DNA of 64,000 nucleotides from Stutzerimonas sp. S1 (GCF_025966695.1 NZ_JAOEIY010000009.1:1-64000); one strand, 5' to 3'; numbered from the stretch's first letter, positions 10,692 through 20,459 are shown. The notes: generated by a model from the letters alone, not told the origin. A program made the numbers and translations.

Positions 10692-10741
10692 TGGGCTGCG
10701 AGCTGGGCTTCTAGAGCTTTGAATTCGGCGAGTTTGGACAT
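10692..10741 (-). pseudogene. 5' fragment of an MvaU/H-NS-like xenogeneic silencer gene
   Basis: The ATG at 10741 (AAGG upstream) opens 17 codons reading MSKLAEFKALEAQLAAQ. This matches the start of Pseudomonas MvaU-type H-NS-like proteins, which begin MSKLAEFR and continue as a coiled coil. The right end of the IS21 element cuts the frame at codon 17; reading on into the msrA fragment beyond the IS gives an immediate stop. Loss of a mobile-DNA-borne silencer could change expression of the island. Confidence 0.6.
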
Positions 10742-11076
10742 GGGTAACCTTCTGAGAACGACACTGCTGTGTTGTGTCTCAGTCTACCGTTTGGGCATGA
10801 AGGGGGAAAAGGAAGGTCGACCGATTTCGAGTGCGATGAAGTCATCGGGAGGCTGGTACAGGAATAGCGCTACGGAGCGTTTGTCTGTTGAGAGGTGCGT
10901 ACTTTCCTGACTTAAGACGTGGTGGGTTAGCAGAATGGGAGGTGACCAAGCGGCGGTCGATGCATAGAAATGTTGCGCATTCCATAGAGGAAGCGGACGT
11001 GAGCAGGCTTCTTCCGCTTTAGCAGAGGTAGCCATGCATAGCATCGAAATTTGAGCTAGCCATTTACCCGCGGCAA

Positions 11077-11217
11077 ATGAAGAAAGCTGCTTTTTTGACA
11101 ACAATGGCAGCCGCTTCGCGAAGGCAGTTGATCATTTTGGTCTTATTGCTCGGTCTCGCTCCACATTCGTTTCGCTTACCTGCAAACGCCCAAAATGCTC
11201 AACTGCCCCATACTTGA
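11077..11217 (+). CDS. Possible 46-residue signal-peptide-like ORF
   Basis: The ATG at 11077 opens 46 codons reading like an export signal: basic start MKK, two Arg at 15-16, hydrophobic core LIILVLLLGLA (18-28), and an ANA-Q cleavage-like site at about 36-39. No Shine-Dalgarno sequence is visible and the mature part would be fewer than 10 residues. The stop codon lies inside the first arm of the inverted-repeat array. It may be the remnant of an exported protein or chance. Confidence 0.2.
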   Translation: MKKAAFLTTMAAASRRQLIILVLLLGLAPHSFRLPANAQNAQLPHT

Positions 11218-11284
11218 AGGTTTCAAGTATGGGGCGCGGGGGCATACTTGAAGGAACGCTTCGCTGCTTCAAGTATGCCCCCGC
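11206..11284. repeat. Four alternating copies of a 10-mer forming two perfect stem-loops
   Basis: CATACTTGAA occurs in the order forward, reverse, forward, reverse. Arms 11206-11218 and 11222-11234 pair over 13 bp with a 3-base loop. Arms 11236-11253 and 11267-11284 pair over 18 bp with a 13-base loop and are followed by AATTTT. Copies 2 and 3 can also pair with each other, so mutually exclusive structures are possible. Confidence 0.75.
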
Positions 11285-11308
11285 AATTTTGTTGTCAAAG
11301 CTCTAGCC

Positions 11309-11325
11309 GCCAGGCGTTGCCTGGC
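11309..11325. repeat. Small hairpin
   Basis: Perfect inverted repeat GCCAGGC-GTT-GCCTGGC, 25 bases after the alternating array. Function unknown. Confidence 0.4.
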
Positions 11326-11757
11326 CGAAATGGCGATTTAGCAGAAGACGTGAGCTGCGCCTCCGCGAGCGCGCCCCCGTATCCGGCCTAACAAACTCGG
11401 GCCCGATTGCCGCTGCACACTTGTTCTATCACGACCACCATGCCGCATGACTCGAGTGCTGCACTCTCGCCGTGTCACTCTTAGGGCTTGCGGCACCTAG
11501 TGCGCGTCGATGCGCCGGGGGACCGTGCCGGGTGTTTGTCACGGAGCTATGATGCAGCGTTCGGTCTGATCCCAAAGCGCCCATGCTTCAAGTGCGATTT
11601 GTGTGGCAGTAACCGCCGACTGTCACGAAATTCGCGTCGCAGCCGATCCAAATTTTTCGGTGGAAGAGCGTGCTCAGCGATTGGGTGTTCCAACGGTCGC
11701 CGCAAGTGATACCCGCAGTCGTGTGAATATACGGTTTCTTTCCTGTTGTGTTCAGAA

Positions 11758-11794
11758 CGAAAAAGGCCGCAGATTAGCTGCGGCCTTTTATTCA
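11758..11794. terminator. Bidirectional rho-independent terminator
   Basis: AAAAA, then GGCCGCAG-ATTAG-CTGCGGCC, then TTTTA: an 8-bp GC stem with A/T tracts on both sides. It can end transcripts from either strand. It lies about 50 bases beyond the stop of the 419-residue recombinase gene and is its likely terminator. Confidence 0.8.
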
Positions 11795-11842
11795 TCCTGT
11801 CTCATAACCATCTCCAAGCGATGATCGTTCCCGCTCTATGCG

Positions 11843-13102
11843 TTAGTAAAGCTGCAGCTTACTTTTCCTCCCGCGCTTTCCACGTCCCACCTGGCTATTG
11901 AGCAGCTTTTTAAAATGCTCCCAGCGAATCTCGTCGGTCTGGATGTTGTAAGTCAGGCCGCGTTCCATCTGCTCCAGTAATCTCAAACTCAGCGGCTTTT
12001 CCAAGTAGTGGTCTGCTGTGACCTCCGGAGCACCGCCCTCATGGCCCAGCAGATGGGCGATCGTGGACGGAGATATGCCTGACCGTTCCAGCCGGACGGC
12101 AAACGAACGACGGAGACTTTTAAAATTGAGCCCGCCATTAACGGCCGGCGGACAATGCTGACCGATGTATCCCGTTCCCGTACACGGCCCGCAGAAAAAA
12201 CGACTCGGATCGCGGGAGTATAAGTGCTTCGGGTCAAAGCTCAGCTCGCCGAAAAGCAATGCATCGTTGCCATCGGCCCGTCGTCGTTCCTCTACGAAAT
12301 TTATAAAACCCATCTCCACAAGCTTCGTGCAGATCGGAATCTGCCGTGCCGATGAGCCCGTTTTTAGCGACTTGTTGTAGCCGTTATCGTTTATGTCGAT
12401 GAGCTCTACGCCGTGGACATCCCGGATCACATCATGCACACGAAGCTGGCAGAGTTCATTGAGCCGCGCGCCGGTGTAGAGCCCGAGAGGAAGCAACCAG
12501 AACCGATACGGCTTGGCGTCTTGGTAGACCTTGGGCAGTGTGCCCGCGAGGTACTTTTGGTAAGGCCAGCCGGAGAGCATCTGAATCAGGTTGCTATCTA
12601 GAAATGGCTTGGTGACCTCGGCCTGTTTTGTACTGCAAGTAGCAACCTTGATCGCATCAGTAATCAGCTTGCTCTCCAGCGCCTCGTCCAGCATGCGATT
12701 GAACAGCTGGTAATAGGTCGTGAGGTTTGCGCCTTTACTTCCCGAAGCCGAGTTCTGCTTCAGTAACAATGGCAACTGATCCTTTAGACGCTGCACATCA
12801 GCTCGATCAAGCTCAGCGACTCGGCGTGTAGGGTTATCTCGGGTCAGGATGACCTTCAGCTTTTCCATTCGAGCCCGCAGCATATGCTCGGACTTTCCTG
12901 CGTAAGTGTTTTCTCGCAGGAAGCGGGACAGCGTAGTGTCCATGAACTCGGTAAGTAACGGTGAAGAGTGGAAGCGGTTGATCGCGTCCGTTACCGCGGA
13001 GATGTTCGCCAAGGCGATTCGCAAGTGCTCTTCATGGCCAGGCTCTACAATCAGGCTCAGGCCCTTATAAAAAGGAATGGAGATAGGGGACGTTACATTC
13101 AT
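11843..13102 (-). CDS. Tyrosine recombinase with a His-to-Lys change in box II
   Basis: 419-residue integrase. The catalytic half is recognisable: box I Arg in YTGARLNELCQLR (about 216-228), the beta-hairpin Lys in SLKTGSSARQIPI, the GH of LLGHEGG, and the nucleophile Tyr in ADHYLE. Box II, normally HxLRHTF, reads FKSLRRSF, so the first His is Lys while the Arg is kept. An N-terminal SAM-like core-binding domain precedes. It shares the WLLPLGLYTGARL block with the 813-residue recombinase at 13268-15709, so the two probably derive from a common ancestor. The ATG at 13102 has GAGG seven bases away, buried in a hairpin. Likely acts in island integration or excision. Confidence 0.88.
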   Translation of the reverse strand: MNVTSPISIPFYKGLSLIVEPGHEEHLRIALANISAVTDAINRFHSSPLLTEFMDTTLSRFLRENTYAGKSEHMLRARMEKLKVILTRDNPTRRVAELDRADVQRLKDQLPLLLKQNSASGSKGANLTTYYQLFNRMLDEALESKLITDAIKVATCSTKQAEVTKPFLDSNLIQMLSGWPYQKYLAGTLPKVYQDAKPYRFWLLPLGLYTGARLNELCQLRVHDVIRDVHGVELIDINDNGYNKSLKTGSSARQIPICTKLVEMGFINFVEERRRADGNDALLFGELSFDPKHLYSRDPSRFFCGPCTGTGYIGQHCPPAVNGGLNFKSLRRSFAVRLERSGISPSTIAHLLGHEGGAPEVTADHYLEKPLSLRLLEQMERGLTYNIQTDEIRWEHFKKLLNSQVGRGKRGRKSKLQLY

Positions 13103-13107
13103 ATATA

Positions 13108-13124
13108 CCTCACGGTGGGTGAGG
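13108..13124 (-). promoter_or_regulatory. Hairpin over the recombinase ribosome binding site
   Basis: Inverted repeat CCTCAC-CCACC-GTGAGG on the minus strand, directly before the ATG at 13102. The GAGG of the Shine-Dalgarno sequence is part of the 3' arm, so folding would mask it and limit recombinase translation. Confidence 0.45.
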
Positions 13125-13137
13125 CTCGAGATTATTA

Positions 13138-13153
13138 CTGTATAAATGACCAG
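13138..13153 (-). promoter_or_regulatory. LexA (SOS) box-like site before the 419-residue recombinase
   Basis: CTGTATAAATGACCAG has the CTG-N10-CAG layout and differs at 2 of 16 positions from the site in front of recN in this window (CTGTATAAATAGCCAG). On the minus strand it lies just after TTGACT and before AT-rich -10-like sequence, where LexA would block transcription. This suggests recombinase expression rises on DNA damage. Confidence 0.6.
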
Positions 13154-13190
13154 TCAAGATAATCTATTGGAAAAATACATTCGATAGTTT

Positions 13191-13211
13191 TTATTGACAC
13201 TTTGTCAATAA
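13191..13211. promoter_or_regulatory. Inverted repeat overlapping a -35-like sequence
   Basis: TTATTGACA-CTT-TGTCAATAA, perfect 9-bp arms. Each arm carries TTGACA. It lies between the two recombinase genes, upstream of the 419-residue one, and could be an operator or a recombinase arm site. Confidence 0.4.
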
Positions 13212-13224
13212 TTATGGGATGTGT

Positions 13225-13251
13225 AAAAAGGGCAGGAGCAGGGCTCCCGCC
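13225..13251 (-). terminator. Terminator of the 813-residue recombinase gene
   Basis: On the minus strand the stem GGCGGGAG-CCCTG-CTCCTGCC (one G-U pair) is followed by CTTTTT, 16 bases after the stop at 13268. Confidence 0.75.
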
Positions 13252-13267
13252 TCTGTTTGGCTAGGCC

Positions 13268-15709
13268 TTATGCGTACGATTTCCAGTGGCGCTTAGGAGC
13301 TCGCACGTTCGGGAATGGCGTGCCCACCGGCCGCCCGACTTTAAAGTCACCTTGTGCTTTCTGGAGCCCCTGATAGTGCCGGTAATGGATGTGATCCAAG
13401 CCAAGGCCGAAATCGATTTTGTCGAGCTCGTCCTTGAGGACGCCTGCCGGATAGCAGTCGCCATAGCCGCCAGTTGTACTTTTATCAGCGTGACCCACGA
13501 GTGCTTTAGCTTTCGCGAGGTCGAGGTTCTGTCTGCGGAATTGGTTGATAAAAGTATGCCGTAGGCCGTGATACGTCAGGCCCTCCTCTCCGAGGCCGCA
13601 GAGCCCCAAGTAGCCATGACTGCCCTGGCTTGAGCCCAGGTACCAACGACTCGCAACGTGCCCAGGAGAAAGATCACCGTAGACACGGATATTTTCGAAA
13701 AGAGGAGCTTTCATATCCTGCTTAACTATGTCCAGGCGAGCTTGGTGATAGTCGAGGAAGCCTGTCTCGATCAGCTGCTTGTGAATGGGCACTAGCCGTT
13801 CAGAGTCGGATGTTTTGAGTTGCTTCGACCCTGTCCGATTGATGCTGATGATCCAAACGCCGAGCTCCTGCCGAATGTCTTCGAGCCGTAGCTGGCACAG
13901 CTCGCTGAGCCTCGCGCCGGTATAGAGGCCTAGCAGCGGTAACCAAAACTTGTAGTCGTCCAGACGCCAGCGAGGCGGCTGGGTCAGCGTGTAGGCCGGG
14001 CCGTGAAGCAGCTTCTCGATTTGGCTTGGGCTATATGTGCGCTTCCTAGGCGCCTCGGCACCTTTCGTGCTGAACGCCAATCCGGCCGCGATGTTTTCGG
14101 TGATGTAACCTTGATCATGGGCGTAGGTGACAAGCGCCCTCGCCAATTCGAAAAACTTCTTCGCGGTGCGAGGGTTGATTGGCTCGAACTTACCGTCGCT
14201 AATGATCTTACTTAGCGGCTGGTTACGCGTGGCACGGAGGCGATGCCGGTTCTTCGGATAGCTGCGCAAATGATCGCGTAGTGTGTTGAATTCGGCACGA
14301 CTCAGCGTTCCGACTTGCCGGTGCCCGCCAAGCAGTTCGCACAGGCCTGCCAGGCGGGCCCTTGCGGTAATGCGAGTCCGCGGATTGGCCCAGGCTCCTT
14401 CACGAATTTGCCGTTCTTCGTATTCCTTTACCAATGCTGCGAGGCTCAGCCCTGCGTTTGGACTGCTCGTCGGCGAGACAATGCGTTCGCTGACCGAAGG
14501 TTGCGTAAAGAGGGTTTCAAGCTTCGCTTTCTGCGCGTCGGGCAGAACGCTCCCGAGCGCATTCAGCAACGCGAGCGTGCCTGGATCCTGTGGCGGTGCC
14601 ACAGTATCTGTCGGCGAGTTCAGCTCCGGAATCGTCTGCATAGGCTCGGTGGTTGCAGCAGAACCCAACATCCGCCGAACCAGGTCACCGATTTCCTGCA
14701 TGGCTTGGGCGTAAGGATCTTGGTGATCGTCTTCCTGAAAGTAACGCAACAGCACCTTATCAACCTTCTGCAGCGTATACGTCAGCATGAGGACCGCAAT
14801 GATGATGGAGCTAGTGAGCAGCTCAACCCGAAAGCTTTTCTTTTCTCTCAGATGCGCTTTCATGCACAGCGGATCAAGTTCGATAAGCATCACATAAAGC
14901 CCCGACTCCTCCTGCACCAAGAGCGCTCGATCAATGATGCGCAGCTTCAGATGCATCGCGTTGGCTTGCTGAAGATGAAAATGCAAAGCTTGCCGAGATT
15001 GCGGTAGTGCTTGGGGGATGTGCATGAGATTCCGACCCTGGTCTGGGCGGGCATGGCACAGGTATTCATAAAGCGTCATCGCTGCAAACGCAGGAGATTC
15101 TTTCGAATAGCGCCCTGGAGAGGGTGGGACTGTCTCGAGTACATCAAGGGCAGCGTAAATGTACCGGGCAGCGTCGCTCGCCACGTTCTGGTTGCTGGTT
15201 CCGAGCGGCCAGTCAAAGCGTACGAACCCGACCCCAAGCGCTTTTACCAGTGCGGGCGTTGGTGTCAGTGCGAAGAAAATTTCGCCCCCTGGCTCGTGGC
15301 TATAGAGCACTACACGCTCGGCACTCTCTTTCATCATGCGAGCGTGGGCGACCGAAAGGTCTTGGTTCGCGAGCTTCATTGGCGACGGGCGGACTTTCCA
15401 AACTCGGTCGGCGAATTTAAGTGCTTCCGCTACCGCAAGGTGAAACCTTTGGAGGTCAACCAGCAGGCGGTCAGAAAAGAGCTCGACGTAGTGCTCTGTT
15501 GCTTTGGCAAGGAAGTGCTCGAAAGAAGCATTCAGGTACTTAGCGAGATCGCGGGCCAGGGCTTCGTCGTGGCTGAGCGACCACCGGATTTGCGCAGGCA
15601 GTTTCGGGTTGGCCGCGAAATGCTTCGGGAATGTGAGGTAGTACTGGAAGCCAGAGTTGGCTTGATAGACCAGGTGGGGGACACCTGTTTTGCTTTGGCG
15701 CTTGGACAT
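13268..15709 (-). CDS. Large tyrosine recombinase (phage-type integrase) with long N-terminal extension
   Basis: 813-residue integrase. The C-terminal third (about 500-745) has all catalytic residues: Arg in YTGARLSELCQLR, Lys in KQLKTSDSERLVPI, box II HGLRHTF, GH in LVGHAD, and Tyr in TTGGYGD. A SAM-like core-binding domain precedes it. The first 400 or so residues include an N-terminal YQANSGFQYYLTFP stretch like the DUF6538 segment of some integrases and a hydrophobic stretch near 310-330 (SSIIIAVLMLTYTL). The ATG at 15709 follows AAAAGG; an earlier in-frame start lacks support. It lies about 100 bases from the 3' end of ssrA, the position expected for the integrase of an element inserted in that gene. 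Confidence 0.92.
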   Translation of the reverse strand: MSKRQSKTGVPHLVYQANSGFQYYLTFPKHFAANPKLPAQIRWSLSHDEALARDLAKYLNASFEHFLAKATEHYVELFSDRLLVDLQRFHLAVAEALKFADRVWKVRPSPMKLANQDLSVAHARMMKESAERVVLYSHEPGGEIFFALTPTPALVKALGVGFVRFDWPLGTSNQNVASDAARYIYAALDVLETVPPSPGRYSKESPAFAAMTLYEYLCHARPDQGRNLMHIPQALPQSRQALHFHLQQANAMHLKLRIIDRALLVQEESGLYVMLIELDPLCMKAHLREKKSFRVELLTSSIIIAVLMLTYTLQKVDKVLLRYFQEDDHQDPYAQAMQEIGDLVRRMLGSAATTEPMQTIPELNSPTDTVAPPQDPGTLALLNALGSVLPDAQKAKLETLFTQPSVSERIVSPTSSPNAGLSLAALVKEYEERQIREGAWANPRTRITARARLAGLCELLGGHRQVGTLSRAEFNTLRDHLRSYPKNRHRLRATRNQPLSKIISDGKFEPINPRTAKKFFELARALVTYAHDQGYITENIAAGLAFSTKGAEAPRKRTYSPSQIEKLLHGPAYTLTQPPRWRLDDYKFWLPLLGLYTGARLSELCQLRLEDIRQELGVWIISINRTGSKQLKTSDSERLVPIHKQLIETGFLDYHQARLDIVKQDMKAPLFENIRVYGDLSPGHVASRWYLGSSQGSHGYLGLCGLGEEGLTYHGLRHTFINQFRRQNLDLAKAKALVGHADKSTTGGYGDCYPAGVLKDELDKIDFGLGLDHIHYRHYQGLQKAQGDFKVGRPVGTPFPNVRAPKRHWKSYA

Positions 15710-15770
15710 GATGGCATACCTTTTGGATTCACAGACGGACTGTGAGTAATCCAATGCCATCAAATCTGGG

Positions 15771-15799
15771 CTGAAACCCGCGTTCTAGACGGGTTTCAG
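15771..15799 (-). terminator. Hairpin just after ssrA
   Basis: Perfect 10-bp inverted repeat CTGAAACCCG / CGGGTTTCAG (9-base loop), 9 bases beyond the ssrA 3' end. Probably the ssrA terminator, though the U-tract is poor (ATTTG). This is also where an island junction would fall, so part of the original terminator may have been replaced. Confidence 0.5.
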
Positions 15800-15807
15800 T
15801 GTTGAAT

Positions 15808-16186
15808 TGGTGGAGCCGGGGGGATTTGAACCCCCGTCCGCCAGCTCTCCGCTATCGGTTCTACATGCTTAGCCAGATCTACTGAGTTAACTCCGCGCCG
15901 CCCGATTGGCAGGGTGCTTAGAGCGAGCTGTATGAGTTTTAGCCGTTACGTCTACAGCGAACTTGGCGGCGATCCTGTTCTATCTGACGGTCATTTCGGG
16001 TTTACAGGCATCCCCTAGTGACCGCTGGCGCCGAAGCGACCAGATGAAGGTTAGGCGGCTAGCGCGTACCCTTCGTAGTTGTCGTCGTTGGCAACTATAG
16101 GTTTGCAACAGTTTATTTACGAGTTCTGTTACCAACTCGGCATGCCCCTCAAGTTTCGTTACCGGCGTCGAATCCTAATCGGCCCC
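15808..16186 (-). ncRNA. ssrA: tmRNA
   Basis: 379-nt transfer-messenger RNA that rescues stalled ribosomes with SmpB. The 5' end GGGGCCG pairs with the 3' CGGCTCC of the acceptor stem, and the 3' end carries the T-arm GGTTCAAATCC and an encoded CCA. The tag reading frame starts at the resume codon GCC and encodes ANDDNYEGYALAA then TAA, ending in the ALAA degron seen by ClpXP and FtsH. The 3' half of ssrA is a common attachment site for genomic islands, and two recombinase genes lie directly beside it. Confidence 0.95.
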
Positions 16187-16212
16187 TGGTGTCGCTTGTG
16201 GTGCTGGGCGCG

Positions 16213-16241
16213 ACTATACGGCGAAGCGTTTGCCGTGTCGA
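16213..16241 (-). promoter_or_regulatory. ssrA promoter
   Basis: On the minus strand TCGACA (16241-16236), 17 bases, then TATAGT (16218-16213), a near-consensus sigma-70 promoter. The mature 5' end of tmRNA lies 26 bases beyond the -10, leaving a short leader to be trimmed. Confidence 0.65.
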
Positions 16242-16282
16242 TCACTTTTTAGCCATGCTGGTTACAAAATGTACAGTGGTGG

Positions 16283-16313
16283 GGTGGCGGGTCGGCTTGT
16301 CGACCCCGCCACC
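16283..16313 (-). terminator. Strong hairpin after the small periplasmic protein gene
   Basis: GGTGGCGGGTCG / CGACCCCGCCACC, 12-bp stem with one bulged base and a 6-base loop, directly after the stop at 16320. No good U-tract. Confidence 0.5.
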
Positions 16314-16319
16314 GCGGGC

Positions 16320-16625
16320 TCAGTTGCCTGCGCCGGAGCCTGAGCCGCTGGTGCCGCCGCTGCCGGAGCTACCCGGACCTTTGAGTGCCTGCAGGGCTTT
16401 GGTGGAATGGGCGATGCAGGCCTCGGTGTCTCCCGCTTGCTGAGCCTGTTTGGCCTGTTGGACGGATTCCTCGACCTGGCTCTTGGCCGGTTCCCCGAGG
16501 GTGGCCATGTTGGTGGCCATGTTGTCGTCGATTTCCTGCAGGTTGAGCTGACACAGATCGTCTTGGGCGAAAACGGCGGGGCTGGCGAGCAGCACGGCGG
16601 ATGCGAGCAAAGCGTGAATTTTCAT
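16320..16625 (-). CDS. Small secreted protein of unknown function
   Basis: 101 residues. Signal peptide of about 20 residues (MKIHALLASAVLLASPAVFA) with an AxA cleavage site before QDD. The mature part is mostly helical and Gln/Ala-rich with two Cys (in DLCQLN and EACIAH) that could form a disulfide. It ends in a Gly/Ser-rich tail (GSSGSGGTSGSGSG). The start at 16625 has GGAGG ten bases upstream. I recognise no family. It stands alone between ssrA and the lactate operon. Confidence 0.8.
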   Translation of the reverse strand: MKIHALLASAVLLASPAVFAQDDLCQLNLQEIDDNMATNMATLGEPAKSQVEESVQQAKQAQQAGDTEACIAHSTKALQALKGPGSSGSGGTSGSGSGAGN

Positions 16626-16768
16626 TGTGGGTCCTCCAGTCTTTGGACTTCCCGGTCCGCCTGATGAACGGATAAAGCGGCGGCGCCGAGTCGAATCGAA
16701 CCCGTCAGGGGCTCTGAAATTCCGACTGCGATTACGCTTGAGCGTTCATCGAAATGCCACAAACGCAG

Positions 16769-16794
16769 CGGCCCCGGCATTGCGCACGGGGCCG
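16769..16794 (-). terminator. Terminator of the lactate operon
   Basis: Inverted repeat CGGCCCCG / CGGGGCCG with a 10-base loop, just after the dld stop at 16806. It is followed on the minus strand by CTGCGTTTGTGG, a weak U-tract. Confidence 0.55.
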
Positions 16795-16805
16795 TATGCG
16801 GCGAG

Positions 16806-19651
<2,846 letters not shown>

Positions 19652-19655
<4 letters not shown>

Positions 19656-20323
19656 GCGTCCTCCAGGATCAGCAAGACCAGATCTTTCGGCCCGTGGGCG
19701 CCGTAGGCCAGCACCTGCTCGATGTCGGCGGTCTTCGACGGGCCGGAGACCAGCAGTGCATTGGTCGGCATGCCGGCGGCCCAGTGAAACTTCTGCTGGA
19801 TCTCGTAGAAGTTGTCGTGAATTTCGCTGGCCTTGAGGATGGCGAAATGCACCGGCGGCACCAGGCTCATCAGGCGTGGTTCCTCGCGGGTCGGCCACAT
19901 GATCAGGCTGCCGGTGGAGGCGATGGCGCCGAGGGTGCCGGTGAGGCTGGCCGGGGTGTCGTTGAACAGCTCGTCCTTCCATTCCTCGACCGGGCGGTCG
20001 TAAGCCTTGAGCGTCGGCAGGCCTTCACGGCCGGCGCAATACGCGGTGAAGCGCTGGCCGTACGGCGTGGTTGGGGCGATCAGCAGGCTCGGCAGCTGGC
20101 GGTCGTGCAGCAGCTGTTCGAGCAGGGCGGGCCAACCGGCATCGGTGGTCAGATGGATCTCGGTGTGCACAGCTTCCATCAGCTGGCGCAGGCGGGCGAT
20201 ACGCTGCTCCGCGGGGTAAGTCCACGGCTGGGTAACCAGCGACTCGTCGTAGTCATCGACGATCGGTGTGGTGCCTTCCAAGCTCGTGTTCAGCTTGGCG
20301 AGAATGTTGGCTTTGGCGCTCAT
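19652..20323 (-). CDS. lutC: L-lactate oxidation protein LutC/LldC
   Basis: 223-residue LUD-domain protein, third component of the LutABC (LldABC) L-lactate oxidase. The LUD fold is seen in the conserved GTLGAIASTGSLI and VPPVHFAIL segments and the C-terminal SGPSKTADIEQVLAYGAHGP block. The start at 20323 follows GGGAG; the longer frame upstream is rejected. It ends 4 bases into dld. Separated from lutB by 136 bases holding a REP-like repeat pair, the only sizeable gap between lutA and dld. Confidence 0.9.
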
Positions 20324-20348
20324 GTCAGGCTCCCGGAAACGGCACGTT

Positions 20349-20430
20349 GGTGGAAAAAAGCTGCGCTTGTTTTCCACCCTACGGAGCCCGCAGGCCGGCG
20401 TAGGGTGGACAACGGCGCAGCCTTGTCCAC
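20349..20430. repeat. Inverted pair of REP-like hairpins
   Basis: Two related units facing each other: GGTGGAAAA...TTTTCCACC (20349-20378) and GTGGACAA...TTGTCCAC (20405-20430). Each has GCTGCGC/GGCGCAG in the loop, and CCCTACGG / CGTAGGG flanks them symmetrically. This is the layout of a REP doublet. It lies inside the lut operon between lutB and lutC. Confidence 0.75.
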
Positions 20431-20459
20431 ACGGGTGTTGAGGCGGCAGCGGTCGAGGC

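Larger units (their letters stand above)
10742..11842. other. 1.1 kb gene-poor tract of the island
   Basis: No recognisable protein gene. ORFs of 60 to 106 codons occur on both strands, but none has a credible ribosome binding site or familiar motifs. The tract holds a 46-codon signal-peptide-like frame (11077-11217), the alternating inverted-repeat array at 11206-11284, a GCCAGGC/GCCTGGC hairpin at 11309-11325 and a terminator-like hairpin near 11760. Base composition is lower in GC than the heat-resistance module. Confidence 0.6.

Noticed and set aside
10784-11104. 106-codon minus-strand frame after the IS21 element
   Set aside because: No ribosome binding site, no recognisable motif, composition unlike neighbouring genes.
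11206-11284. CRISPR array
   Set aside because: Copies alternate in direction and lack spacers of uniform length; no cas genes.
11380-11410. GCCTAAC resembling an integron attC core site
   Set aside because: No matching GTTRRRY partner and no attC-like imperfect palindrome at the right distance; no integron integrase in the window.
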